Below, in pieces: positions 20,901 to 28,911 of a stretch of DNA of 64,000 bases (position 1 is the first letter of the stretch; every line of letters begins with the position of its first letter). The notes below the pieces were generated by a model, which saw nothing but the letters and a program-made list of their open reading frames with translations, was not told the DNA's origin and did not search any database. Source of the DNA: Owenweeksia hongkongensis DSM 17368 (GTDB lineage Bacteria; Bacteroidota; Bacteroidia; Flavobacteriales; Schleiferiaceae); NCBI GenBank assembly GCA_945865885.1, contig CAMBEZ010000005.1:1-64000 (forward strand), given 5' to 3'. Position numbers and translations under genes: made by a program.

Positions 20901-23900
20901 GAAGTTCAAGTTAAGGAATCGAAGGCCAGCGTCACTACCTGGACCACTGTGCTTACGTTCAATGGTCCGCAACAGGCCTTACAAGCCGCGCCCTGGACGG
21001 AACACCTAGTTTCCTTGTCCAATTGGGTAGGGGATACGGTGTTCGTACGCTTCATTGGAGCGCGGTCCGCCATTAATTCCAATTTTGCGCAATGGTCGTT
21101 GGACGACATAGCGGTGAAGCAAGCCGCTCCGTGCCCCAAGCCCCAGCAACTCCAAGTAGTCGGTACTACCTCTACGTCCGCCACGTTGTCTTGGACGGGC
21201 TCTGGGAGCAGTCCGTGGGTCCTGAGGTACGGCCCGGGTTTGATCAACCCCACCGGAGGAACTAAAGTGGTAGCCAATAGCAATCCATTTACTCTGTTTG
21301 GATTGAATCCCTCCACATCGTATTCGGTCTACTTGAAAGACAGCTGCTCGGGCTCGGTCAGTCAATGGGTAGGGCCCATTCAATTCACTACGGATTGTGC
21401 CCCCCTTGCCACGCCCTATTTTGAAAATTTCGACGGGTCGGATTTTGTGATTGGCGCATTTACCGCGGGCACGTTAGCACCTTGTTGGTCGCGCTCTTCA
21501 AATGCTGGGTACCTCATGACACCCGGACCACAGGGTTTTCCGAGTACGCTAACCGGAACAACGTCCGACCACACTACAGGTTCCGGTAAATTCATTTTTT
21601 CCAATGTGATCAATACTTTGGGAGCTACGCTGCTGACTGATGTTGTTTCTCCTCCCATCAGTACCGTTCCTCTAGACACCCCAGAAGTTTCGTTTTGGTA
21701 CCACATGTACGGTGCCAACATTGTTGGTTTATCCTTGGAAGTTTACAACGGACAAGTTTGGACTCAAGTTTGGAGTATTTCCGGGCAACAACAAACCTCC
21801 AACACATCGCCTTGGCTCAAAGCCATCGTCAGTTTGGCCTCGTACCAGGACGACACCCTGAAATTGCGATTCAAAGCTTCGCGCAACATCCTTACAGGTT
21901 TCAATGCACAAGTAGCTATCGATGATTTGGATGTACACGAACAACCCTCGTGTCCACAACCCACCTCAATCACGGCTACCTCCATCACCACTACCTCCGC
22001 TTCGGTGAATTGGTTGGGGACCGTGGGTGCTTATCAAATTTCGTACGGACCGGTTGGACATACGCCAGGAGCTGCGACGTTGGTTACCACCAGTGTGCGT
22101 CCCTATGCGTTGACCGGCTTGAGCGCAAGTACCAATTATGCCGTTTACGTACGCCGGGTCTGTGGTGCAGGTTTATCCAGTTGGGAAGGGCCTTTGGTGT
22201 TTTCTACGGCTTGCGGCACGGTTCAAGCTCCTTGGTCCGAGTCCTTTGATACCCAATTTTGGATCCCTCAAACGGGATTCTCCACCCAACCCGGGAAAAT
22301 TCCCTTTTGCTGGACCCGTACGGACACCACGAATTATTTCTTCACCCCCCAAGTTGGTGCAACGCCAACGCCGCAATCAGGTCCTAATTTCAGTGCAACG
22401 GGCCCTTCGGGCAAGTATTTATACGCTTCAGCTCCCTTCGGCGCCGGTGGATCGTTTACCCGAATCATTACACCGTGGATTGATTTGACGCCTTTGAATG
22501 TAGGGGAGTTGAGTTTTTCCAGCCATCGCTTCGGCAACACTATTGTTTCGCTGACCGTGGAGGCAACCACCAACGGTACTACCTGGAATACCCTATTAAC
22601 CTTGAACGGCCCCTCGCAAACCGCAAAAGCGAGCCCTTGGCAAGAGCATTTGGTTTCCCTGGCAGCATACAACAATGCCACCATCAAGCTCCGTTTTACC
22701 GCAACGCGGTCTGTCAACGGCTTTAATTCGGCCGTCGCCATCGATCAGCTGGACATCCACGAAGAACCCTTGTGCCCCAAGCCAACCGCCATGACCGTGA
22801 CCGCAACCTCACCAACCACAGCATCGGTGAATTGGACGGGTACGGCAATTTCCGGGGTCATTGAGTACGGACCAAGCGGTTTTGTTCGGGGCAGCGGAAC
22901 GAAAGTTTATGCGCCCACCAAGCCGCAAACCATAACTGGATTGCTGCCATGGACTTCGTATGACTTTTATGTGAAAGATTCTTGCGGCGCAGTAAATGGT
23001 GCAAGTCCTTGGTACGGGCCGGATTCCACTTCTACACCCGGTTGTACCAACGGTTGCAACTACACCCTAACCTTGACGGATCAGTTTTCCGACGGTTGGT
23101 CCACCACCGTGAATATCCCACCGTACCACTTTGTTACGTTGGTAACGGGTACACGAACGAAAACGTACACGTTGACCGCTGGTTCTCTTCAAAACTTCAC
23201 CATACCGGTCTGCCCCGGGCAGCCATTTGTGCTTTCGTTCACCAATGTGGGTAACTTTTCCAATGAATGCGGCATCACGGTGCGGAACAGTGCAAATACC
23301 ATTGTTTACCAGAAGAACCCGGGCATCAACATTCCATCCGGTACGTTGTTTACCTCAACCTCTACCTGCAGTACGTGCCCACCTCCAACTGGAGGAGCCA
23401 TTTCGGGTATTTCTTCGACGCAGGCAATCCTATCCTTTACCAAGAATGCTGCCTTTGCTGATGTAGCCATCGGATTACCGGGATTTATGCCATCGTTTAC
23501 CACCAAAGTTGCGAATGTTAATTCTCCTTATGTTTTTACGGGATTGACCTCGAGTACCGTTTACCACGTCTACTACCGAGACAGCTGCGGAACGGGCGGT
23601 AATGTGTCGGGTTGGATCGGTCCCCTGATTTTTACCACCACCAATTGCCCTCCGGTGGCGGCGGTAGTCAACCTCACGTCAGGCGTTGGCAATACCATTC
23701 AAGTGAGCAACTCCGGCAGTACTCCGGGTGTAACCTATACCTGGTCTTGGGGCGATGCCACGCCAAACAACACGGGGGCCACGGCTTCCCATACGTATGC
23801 TGCGCCGGGTACCTATGTGGTCACCCTGACGGTATCCAATCCCTGTGGAAGTACGAGCACGTCCCAGTTGGTGGTGGTTATATGTTCGCCCATTACGGCT

Positions 23901-24854
23901 AATTTTTACACGTTGGGAACTGCTTTGTCTCGGAATTTTGTTTCCAACGGGACCGGACAGCCCACAACCTATACCTGGACCTGGGGCGACGGTACTCCCA
24001 ACGGGTTTGGTAGTTCGCGCACACACACCTTTGCTGTAGACGGGAAATACTACGTCACCCTCAAGGTCAAAAACGCCTGCGGCGATTCTGCCGTATTCGG
24101 AGACACCGTTGCCGTTTGTGGACCGGTTACATCCTCATTCACCCACACCACCAGCGGAAGTGTTCTGAATGCCACATCTACTTCTTCTGCAAATACGGTG
24201 CGGTGGAAGTGGTACTTCGGCGACGGCACAACCGGGTCGGGCGCAACCCCAGCCCATACGTACGCGACCAGTGGAAGTTTTAGCGTCCGTTTGGTGTCCT
24301 ACAACCTGTGCGGAGACTCTGCGAGCGCAACGAATACGGTAGTCGTTTGCGTGACTCCCGTGGCTAGATTCACGGCAACGATTATTTCCTCCAGCGGTGC
24401 CGGGATGAAGGTGTTGTTCGACGCTACCTCCAGCACCGGCGCCACACAATACAAGTGGTTCTTTGGCGATGGAAATTCGGCAACGGGAACCAATTTTGTG
24501 CAGCACAACTATTCCGTTCCTAGCCTAAGCTATGTGGTCACCTTAATCGTCAACAACACCTGCGGCGATGACGATACCTTGTCCTACCGTTTGAGTCAAA
24601 TTGGATTGGATGAAACGAAGCTAGGGGTACAAAATCTGTATCCCAATCCCGTTCGGCCCGGCCAAACGGTTCATGGTTTACCAGAGGCCACTCAGTCTGT
24701 AAACGCTTCTTTGTATACCTTGGACGGACGGTGTGTGCACGAGGTCCTCGTGGATGCGGGTAGTGATTCGGTTGACTTACCCGGTTTCTTGCCTGCTGGA
24801 ACGTACTACTTGAATTGGATGGGAGCCGCGTACCGATTGGTGGTCATCCCGTAA
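17985..24854 (+). CDS. Giant secreted beta-helix/FnIII/MAM-like/PKD protein with T9SS type A sorting domain
   Basis: 2289 aa, the largest gene here. Signal peptide MLESFRRTGLSFLALCLAPLGLWAQ. Residues about 26-486 form a right-handed beta-helix-like region (repeated V...NN and LEFRNLVIQS patterns, GADEYG at its end). Five FnIII domains follow with four intervening jellyroll/MAM-like domains, then a LTDQFSDGW domain, a sixth FnIII, and four PKD domains (SWGDAT, TWGDGT, YFGDGT, FFGDGN). The end is a type A T9SS signal starting LYPNPVRPG. The last PKD is closely related to that of the upstream protein. Expected to be surface-exposed; ligand unknown. Its last 78 bases overlap the convergent LytTR gene. 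Confidence 0.9.
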   Translation: MLESFRRTGLSFLALCLAPLGLWAQLSGTYTINPTGLGTTNFTTLQAAVTALTAQGVSGPVSLLVAPGTTHPAVSIGAIAGTGPVNRVRFLVDSAQGVAPAVITTSGSTLYALQITGAKYLEFRNLVIQSTANTANHRVVELLGAATVGAATGSIKFSKCIMSAPVVTNATTNSAVVFATTPSLLRDISFYDVQFSGAGIGVYVPFSTNAALIPRNIRVQKSRFVNQNFSAAWFYSTDTVLFEDNTVRTASNSALSQRGIVLQGTGTIPFRWAVVRRNRVRLQSTNGGYGIFLNTFGTATSAVVTVENNAVYIPAGSGTNYGIYAFNTRRVHFFHNSVRVDKGIGSATSAVFSVFGTPGNVGDLQFRNNLCVSYGGSMAAAVNVNGATPSNVFTSFSHNIHYAPHSGNPFRFNNTNYATLAAWQTATSLDANSAYEDPLISESNLRTLGALADGTAVPVGTFVDFDNQARSGTLPDRGADEYGSATCVNPMVPTFVYARMQSIGLQWTSPNTTVLQRQIRYVRAAAQGTYWVKSNAQLTDSITGLQPLTDYRIWVRDVCAAGDTGLWVGPFLATTSSVPCAILAAPYKEDFEGLNWFPNPNNQGVGILDPCWNQGDTSFFYWRINNTATSTGFTGPSNDNTANGMRYLHAESRSGGSVTTTTVVTPWISLNTLNTAELKFASHRYGFAVSGLLVQAQVYPTGNWVNVLNLGGVFQTAKTDPWSEHTAPLNTFAGDTIRLRFTVTKTFATALNADVAIDDIRIDSVRTCLPPNTPSVVTATTTSVVIGWTATSGTGWQVHYGPSGFVLGSGTQRTSPTGIFTASGLSPATAYDFYVRDSCGPNNYSVWTKVFTASTLCGVVQTPWTENFDNSSFVRPTNWNVPGVISNCWSRTPAAPATGYQWNPAPPINVNNFTGPLGDHTGGGKFMAAFNTAFGAPNLTTNLRTPAISLVGLSQPELSFWLHGFGQDLTTLEVQVKESKASVTTWTTVLTFNGPQQALQAAPWTEHLVSLSNWVGDTVFVRFIGARSAINSNFAQWSLDDIAVKQAAPCPKPQQLQVVGTTSTSATLSWTGSGSSPWVLRYGPGLINPTGGTKVVANSNPFTLFGLNPSTSYSVYLKDSCSGSVSQWVGPIQFTTDCAPLATPYFENFDGSDFVIGAFTAGTLAPCWSRSSNAGYLMTPGPQGFPSTLTGTTSDHTTGSGKFIFSNVINTLGATLLTDVVSPPISTVPLDTPEVSFWYHMYGANIVGLSLEVYNGQVWTQVWSISGQQQTSNTSPWLKAIVSLASYQDDTLKLRFKASRNILTGFNAQVAIDDLDVHEQPSCPQPTSITATSITTTSASVNWLGTVGAYQISYGPVGHTPGAATLVTTSVRPYALTGLSASTNYAVYVRRVCGAGLSSWEGPLVFSTACGTVQAPWSESFDTQFWIPQTGFSTQPGKIPFCWTRTDTTNYFFTPQVGATPTPQSGPNFSATGPSGKYLYASAPFGAGGSFTRIITPWIDLTPLNVGELSFSSHRFGNTIVSLTVEATTNGTTWNTLLTLNGPSQTAKASPWQEHLVSLAAYNNATIKLRFTATRSVNGFNSAVAIDQLDIHEEPLCPKPTAMTVTATSPTTASVNWTGTAISGVIEYGPSGFVRGSGTKVYAPTKPQTITGLLPWTSYDFYVKDSCGAVNGASPWYGPDSTSTPGCTNGCNYTLTLTDQFSDGWSTTVNIPPYHFVTLVTGTRTKTYTLTAGSLQNFTIPVCPGQPFVLSFTNVGNFSNECGITVRNSANTIVYQKNPGINIPSGTLFTSTSTCSTCPPPTGGAISGISSTQAILSFTKNAAFADVAIGLPGFMPSFTTKVANVNSPYVFTGLTSSTVYHVYYRDSCGTGGNVSGWIGPLIFTTTNCPPVAAVVNLTSGVGNTIQVSNSGSTPGVTYTWSWGDATPNNTGATASHTYAAPGTYVVTLTVSNPCGSTSTSQLVVVICSPITANFYTLGTALSRNFVSNGTGQPTTYTWTWGDGTPNGFGSSRTHTFAVDGKYYVTLKVKNACGDSAVFGDTVAVCGPVTSSFTHTTSGSVLNATSTSSANTVRWKWYFGDGTTGSGATPAHTYATSGSFSVRLVSYNLCGDSASATNTVVVCVTPVARFTATIISSSGAGMKVLFDATSSTGATQYKWFFGDGNSATGTNFVQHNYSVPSLSYVVTLIVNNTCGDDDTLSYRLSQIGLDETKLGVQNLYPNPVRPGQTVHGLPEATQSVNASLYTLDGRCVHEVLVDAGSDSVDLPGFLPAGTYYLNWMGAAYRLVVIP
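19441..23645 (+). repeat. FnIII and jellyroll protein-coding repeats in the second giant gene
   Basis: The same unit as in the upstream gene. FnIII starts lie near 19441, 20286, 21133, 21950, 22773 and 23375. The first four are each followed by a jellyroll domain, and the fifth by the SDGW domain. Conserved markers are CPKP or CPQPT at the start, YGPxGF in the middle and YVRxxCG near the end. Confidence 0.78.
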
Positions 24855-25205
24855 ACCAAAAGACCGAAGTCGGGCCAGTACGTGTTGACGGCGCGTTCTT
24901 CCAACAGGAATCACGGTGGATTCCAGCTGGAGGGACTCGCCGTCAAACTTTTCAACCGAGCGTATATTCACGGCATAACGCCGGTGAACGCGAACAAAAC
25001 CGTACGGTTCCAGCTGTTCCGACAATTGACTCAGCCGGGTTTCTGTAATCTTGGAGGAAGAACTCTTGTTGTATTGATTTCCGGTCTCGTACCAGCGGAC
25101 GTAATCCCCTGAAGATTCAAAATGACTGATTCTTTGCAAGTCAATTCGGATCCAGTTTTTTCCGAGTTGAACAAAGGTGTACTGGGGTGTATTTCGGTTT
25201 TCCAT
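24777..25205 (-). CDS. LytTR-family DNA-binding regulator
   Basis: About 142 aa, essentially a lone LytTR DNA-binding domain: FVQLGKNWIRIDLQRISHFESSGDYVRWY, then RLSQLSEQLEPYGFVRVHRRYAVNI, and IPVGRTRRQHVLARL at the end of the domain. There is no receiver or membrane domain, so its input signal is unknown. The start is the ATG at 25205 (MENRNTPQY); the longer frame has no family support. The last roughly 22 residues extend beyond the domain and are encoded by DNA that overlaps the end of the convergent giant gene. It is divergent from crtD across 99 bases containing an inverted repeat, so crtD or its own gene is a plausible target. Confidence 0.87.
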   Translation of the reverse strand: MENRNTPQYTFVQLGKNWIRIDLQRISHFESSGDYVRWYETGNQYNKSSSSKITETRLSQLSEQLEPYGFVRVHRRYAVNIRSVEKFDGESLQLESTVIPVGRTRRQHVLARLRSFGLRDDHQSVRGSHPIQVVRSSRQETG

Positions 25206-25209
25206 GGGG

Positions 25210-25252
25210 CAAAGTTGCACGGTGCAATTGCCGACAGTCGTATTCAAACGTA
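25210..25252 (-). promoter_or_regulatory. Promoter region of the LytTR gene (two candidate -7 boxes)
   Basis: On the minus strand TACGTTTG (25252-25245) is a full consensus match with a 39-base leader. CAACTTTG (25217-25210) misses one base but stands exactly four bases before the ATG. Which is used cannot be decided from sequence. Confidence 0.4.
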
Positions 25253-25268
25253 TAAAGACGGCTGTCGG
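25231..25268. promoter_or_regulatory. Inverted repeat (candidate operator) between lytTR and crtD
   Basis: Arms CCGACAGTCGT (25231-25241) and ACGGCTGTCGG (25258-25268) are reverse complements at 10 of 11 positions, separated by 16 bases that contain the minus-strand TACGTTTG box. The spacing places the two arm centres about 2.5 helical turns apart. It sits 25 bases before the crtD -7 box, so a bound dimer could affect both promoters. Confidence 0.45.
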
Positions 25269-25292
25269 TAAAATCAACCCCCTTTTCCGTTC

Positions 25293-25300
25293 TACCTTTG
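25293..25300 (+). promoter_or_regulatory. Promoter -7 box for crtD
   Basis: TACCTTTG, a full consensus match, with four bases (AATC) before the GTG start codon. This predicts a leaderless crtD transcript and supports the GTG start. Confidence 0.55.
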
Positions 25301-25304
25301 AATC

Positions 25305-26783
25305 GTGGAAGCGAATAGGACTCTAATCATTGGCGCAGGAATAGCCGGAATTGCAACGGCAATACGGCAAGCTGTGGCCGGAAGAGAAGTGCATGTTTTT
25401 GAGGCAAATTCGTATCCGGGTGGCAAACTTTCGCGTTTTGAACTGGGCAGTTATCGGTTTGACGCGGGCCCCAGTTTGTTCACCATGCCCCATTGGGTGG
25501 AAGAGCTTTTTGAACTGGCCGGAGAGAATCCCGAAGAGCACTTTCCCTACCTAAAAGACGACGTGGCTTGCCGCTATTTTTGGACCGACGGCACGCGCCT
25601 GACCGCTTGGGCAGACGTTGCTCGATTCGCCGCTGAGGCCGAGAAGCAACTGGGCGAACCCAGTTCCAATGTTCGGAACCATTTGAGTCGCGTTCAGGTT
25701 CAGTACGATGCGACGGCTCCGTTGTTTCTGCAATCGTCCTTACATCGACTGAAAACCTACCGATGGAAGCACGTAAAATCTGCCGTCCGAGCTTTGCCGA
25801 AACTGGACTTGACCCGCACCATGGCGCAGGTACACGAGCGCGCCTTCAAAACGGAGAAAATGCGGCAATTGTTTCATCGTTTTGCTACCTACAACGGATC
25901 CTCCCCCTACCAAGCACCTGGTGTATTGGCGATGATTCCCCATTTGGAGCACGGAATTGGCACCTTTTTGCCCCAAAAAGGAATGGGGGACATTACGGAT
26001 TCGTTGGTGAAATTGGCCGAACGTTGTGGCGTTCAATTTCACTACAACGCTCCTGTTTCGCGCATACAGCATCAAGACGGCCGGGTAGGGGGCATTGAAC
26101 TTCAAGATGGAACGGTTTGGCAGTCGACAACGGTGGTGTCCAATATGGACGTTGTTCCAACGTACCGCAAATTGATGCCGGATTGGCCAGCCCCTGAGCC
26201 GGTTCTCAATCAGGAACGGAGCAGTTCGGCACTGATTTTTTATTGGGGCATGAAAGGCAATTTCCCAGAGCTTGGATTACACAATATTTTTTTCTCCAAC
26301 GACTATCCCGGTGAGTTCCGAGCTTTGTTTGAGGATAAGATGCCGGGGCCAGATCCTACCGTATACGTCAACATCACCAGTAAATTGGCCCAACAAGAAG
26401 CGCCGGAGGGGTGTGAAAATTGGTTTGTGATGGTCAATGCACCCGCAGATTACGGCCAAGATTGGGAAGCATTGCGGCAAGAAACGCGAAAATTGGTTTT
26501 GGAAAAATTATCTGCCATACTGAATCGTGATGTAGCTGCGTTAATCGTTGAGGAAACCTACTTGGATCCCCCTGGAATCGAACGAGCCACCAGTTCGTAC
26601 CGTGGTGCACTGTACGGTGCTGCTTCCAACAATCGTTTGGCAGCATTTTTGCGGCACCCCAACAAGGGAAACGGCCCGAAAGGTCTTTACCACGTGGGCG
26701 GAAGCGTTCACCCCGGCGGAGGGATTCCGCTTTGTTTAATGAGTGCAAAAATCACCAACGAATGGATTGTCGATCAATCTTAA
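25305..26783 (+). CDS. crtD: Carotenoid desaturase, CrtD type (1-hydroxycarotenoid 3,4-desaturase)
   Basis: 492-aa FAD-dependent desaturase of the CrtI/CrtD family. The N-terminal dinucleotide fold is LIIGAGIAGIATAIRQA, followed by FEANSYPGGKLSRFELGSYRFDAGPSLFTMP. The C-terminal FAD segment is GLYHVGGSVHPGGGIPLCLMSA. The N-terminal wording and GPSLFTMP segment fit Bacteroidota CrtD better than phytoene desaturase CrtI. The expected reaction is 3,4-desaturation of a 1-hydroxylated carotenoid on the way to myxol or saproxanthin, which fits the CruF-like gene about 2 kb downstream. A CrtI-type role is the main alternative. The GTG start lies four bases after a perfect -7 box. Two lipoprotein genes follow with overlaps. 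Confidence 0.8.
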   Translation: MEANRTLIIGAGIAGIATAIRQAVAGREVHVFEANSYPGGKLSRFELGSYRFDAGPSLFTMPHWVEELFELAGENPEEHFPYLKDDVACRYFWTDGTRLTAWADVARFAAEAEKQLGEPSSNVRNHLSRVQVQYDATAPLFLQSSLHRLKTYRWKHVKSAVRALPKLDLTRTMAQVHERAFKTEKMRQLFHRFATYNGSSPYQAPGVLAMIPHLEHGIGTFLPQKGMGDITDSLVKLAERCGVQFHYNAPVSRIQHQDGRVGGIELQDGTVWQSTTVVSNMDVVPTYRKLMPDWPAPEPVLNQERSSSALIFYWGMKGNFPELGLHNIFFSNDYPGEFRALFEDKMPGPDPTVYVNITSKLAQQEAPEGCENWFVMVNAPADYGQDWEALRQETRKLVLEKLSAILNRDVAALIVEETYLDPPGIERATSSYRGALYGAASNNRLAAFLRHPNKGNGPKGLYHVGGSVHPGGGIPLCLMSAKITNEWIVDQS

Positions 26784-27142
26784 GCGCAACCTTGATTTTG
26801 GGCGCAGTGCTTGTAACCGGTTGCGAACCGCAAGTCTACTGCACGCAAGAATTTCGTCAATTTGAAGCGACGGTATTGGGCGTGCAGCCCACACGTGTGT
26901 ATACGGTTGACCTCACCACAGGAGATACCTTGTTTAATCAACACAATGCAGGATACCCGGCGTCGAAGTACGGAGTGGGTTCTGACTATATGATGCAAAC
27001 GCAAGGGATGAACACCACCCGTTCGTATTCCTTTGTGGTGGAGCATGCAGGTGGTGCACCGTGCGTTGTGCCTTTTGTTTTTCAAACGGATGAGTGCCAC
27101 ATCAGTAAGGTGAGCGGTCCGGACACGGTGCAATGTCCTTGA
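26762..27142 (+). CDS. Small lipoprotein of unknown function
   Basis: 126 aa. MDCRSILSATLILGAVLVTGC is a lipoprotein signal with lipobox LVTGC. The mature part is small and beta-rich with five cysteines besides the lipidated one (CEPQVYC, APCVVPF, DEC, VQCP), which could form disulfides in the periplasm. I recognise no domain. It starts 22 bases inside the 3' end of crtD and overlaps the next gene by 10, so the three are probably co-translated. The start at 26762 is chosen because it places the hydrophobic stretch properly. Confidence 0.65.
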   Translation: MDCRSILSATLILGAVLVTGCEPQVYCTQEFRQFEATVLGVQPTRVYTVDLTTGDTLFNQHNAGYPASKYGVGSDYMMQTQGMNTTRSYSFVVEHAGGAPCVVPFVFQTDECHISKVSGPDTVQCP

Positions 27143-27987
27143 GCTCCATTTTGGCTCAAGCCACTTTTTTACTGCGGACGGGTGCGCTCTATCCGGTTTT
27201 TTTCGTTGTTGTTTTATTGGCGGGCTGCGCTCGAAACGAGAATGAAAGTAGCTACGCCGCAGAGGCCGCAGGGGAAGTTCTGACGTGGGCGGAGGTAGCC
27301 AGCCAGCTACCGGAGAATTTATCTCCCCAAGACTCAGCCGCGTTGGCAACCACCATCATTAACGATTGGCGTTTACGCAAACTTTGGCTGGAAAAGGCTG
27401 AGTCGCAATTGGGAAGTGACTTAGACTCGTTTGAAGTAGTGGTTCAACGCTACCGTGAAGATTTGCTGGTTTTGAGTTATCAAAGTCGATTGGCGCAACA
27501 AGAAATGGACACGGCCTTTACCGAATCGGAACTTCAAGCCGCATACGTGCGAAATAAAGAACAATTTCAGCTGGGGGTGGACATCGTCCGGGTTTCGTAT
27601 TTGGCGGTACCGGCCACGGCGCCTTGGTCCTCCAAACTTCGGAATGCGCTGAGTCGCGGTGACCAAAATCCACCGGAAAACTTGGTTTTGTTTGCCAAAA
27701 AATGGGCCCGGCAATACCGTTTGGCGGACACCGGTTGGGTGGAATTGCCCGATTTGGCCAAACAGTTGGGCCTGCCAGCGTACCAGCCGGAGGCACTGCT
27801 TCGGTTGGGGTACAAAGACTGGACCTCCGGATCAACGCGCTACCTGCTGCAAATCCATGCACTCAAGCGAGCGTCAACAACGGTGCCCTTTCCTTTGGCC
27901 CGTCCTTGGGTCAAAGCTTTGTTGTTGGAACGAAGAAAGAAGGAATACTGGAAGCGCTTGGAGTCGGAAATGCTTGAAAAGCATTAA
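27133..27987 (+). CDS. SurA-like lipoprotein (peptidyl-prolyl isomerase related)
   Basis: 284 aa with a lipoprotein signal ending FFVVVLLAGC (Cys 32). The mature protein is mostly helical, with FTESELQAAYVRNKEQFQLG followed by VDIVRVSYLAVPA, the pattern at the start of parvulin domains in SurA/PpiC proteins. A complete parvulin domain is not evident, so it may be a chaperone without isomerase activity. Bacteroidota often encode a short member like this together with larger SurA and PpiC proteins; here those lie about 12 kb away (39155-42501). It overlaps the small lipoprotein gene by 10 bases and is convergent with kdsA. Confidence 0.65.
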   Translation: MSLSSILAQATFLLRTGALYPVFFVVVLLAGCARNENESSYAAEAAGEVLTWAEVASQLPENLSPQDSAALATTIINDWRLRKLWLEKAESQLGSDLDSFEVVVQRYREDLLVLSYQSRLAQQEMDTAFTESELQAAYVRNKEQFQLGVDIVRVSYLAVPATAPWSSKLRNALSRGDQNPPENLVLFAKKWARQYRLADTGWVELPDLAKQLGLPAYQPEALLRLGYKDWTSGSTRYLLQIHALKRASTTVPFPLARPWVKALLLERRKKEYWKRLESEMLEKH

Positions 27988-27998
27988 AGCATGCTGAT

Positions 27999-28877
27999 CT
28001 AACCGTTTACGGAAAAGGATTTAGCCAAATGGTCCAGCGCTTTTAGTTGCTGAAGGACTGCGGGCAACGAATCAAACGACAGCATGTTGGGACCGTCGCA
28101 AGGAGCGCCATCTGGATCCGGATGACATTCCAGGAACACGGTGGAGATTCCAGTTGCCACGGCCGCACGCGCCAAATGAGCCACGAATTCTCTTTTGCCA
28201 CCGGTGGAATCGCCCAGACCGCCGGGTTCTTGTACGGAGTGGGTGGCGTCGAACACCACGGGGTGGCCCCAGCGCGTCCACGTGGCAAAGGTTTTGAAGT
28301 CCACCACTAAGTTGCCGTAGCCAAAGGAGGTGCCGCGTTCGCACAATGCAATATTTTCGTTGCCGGTGGAAAGAGCCTTGTCCAAGACGTGGCGCATGTC
28401 GTCGGGCGAAAGAAATTGGCCTTTTTTGATATTGACGGGTTTCCCGGCTGCGGCCACAGCGCGGATGAAGTCGGTCTGTCGGCAAAGAAAGGCGGGGGTT
28501 TGGAGCATGTCCACCACGTGCGCAACGGCCTCAATTTGCTCTTTTTCGTGGACGTCGGTTAAAACGGGAACGCCCACGGTTTCGCGCACTTCCGCCAGGA
28601 TGGACAGACCCTCTTCCATGCCCACTCCGCGAAACGATCGCACGGACGAACGATTGGCTTTGTCGAACGAGGATTTGTAGAGGAAGGGGATGCCGGCTTC
28701 CGTGAAAATTTCTTTGAGGGCAAAGGCGGTGTCCAATGCAAATTGGCGGCCTTCTATGACGCAGGGTCCGGCGATGACGGTTAGCGGAAGGTGATTGCCC
28801 AAAAGAATCGGGCCGCTGGGGCCTTGGACTTCGATGGTTTTTTGGGTGGGGTTGGGTTGAAAATTTGAAGCCGTCAT
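27999..28877 (-). CDS. kdsA: 3-deoxy-8-phosphooctulonate synthase (KDO-8-P synthase)
   Basis: Condenses phosphoenolpyruvate with arabinose-5-phosphate to KDO-8-phosphate for the inner core of lipopolysaccharide. The 292-aa protein shows the family motifs [64 protein letters not shown] and FDATHSVQ. The ATG at 28877 is preferred to a longer frame because it gives a normal length and has a perfect TACCTTTG box four bases upstream. It is divergent from cruF across 34 bases. The partner enzyme kdsB lies about 3 kb away on the other strand. Confidence 0.95.
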   Translation of the reverse strand: MTASNFQPNPTQKTIEVQGPSGPILLGNHLPLTVIAGPCVIEGRQFALDTAFALKEIFTEAGIPFLYKSSFDKANRSSVRSFRGVGMEEGLSILAEVRETVGVPVLTDVHEKEQIEAVAHVVDMLQTPAFLCRQTDFIRAVAAAGKPVNIKKGQFLSPDDMRHVLDKALSTGNENIALCERGTSFGYGNLVVDFKTFATWTRWGHPVVFDATHSVQEPGGLGDSTGGKREFVAHLARAAVATGISTVFLECHPDPDGAPCDGPNMLSFDSLPAVLQQLKALDHLAKSFSVNG

Positions 28878-28881
28878 GGGA

Positions 28882-28889
28882 CAAAGGTA
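28882..28889 (-). promoter_or_regulatory. Promoter -7 box for kdsA
   Basis: The minus strand reads TACCTTTG, four bases before the kdsA ATG. Immediately adjacent on the plus strand, TAAGTTTC (28890-28897) is a weaker candidate box for cruF. The two promoters would be back to back and probably mutually exclusive. Confidence 0.55.
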
Positions 28890-28911
28890 TAAGTTTCCCG
28901 AACTTAGCGGA

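Noticed and set aside
17941-24854. CRISPR or simple tandem DNA repeats in the giant genes
   Set aside because: Repeats are protein-level modules of about 280 residues that have diverged at DNA level; no short, evenly spaced identical repeats are present.
25305-26783. Phytoene desaturase (CrtI) as the name for this gene
   Set aside because: The N-terminal and FAD-segment wording, and a CruF-like gene downstream, favour CrtD; not excluded, but ranked second.
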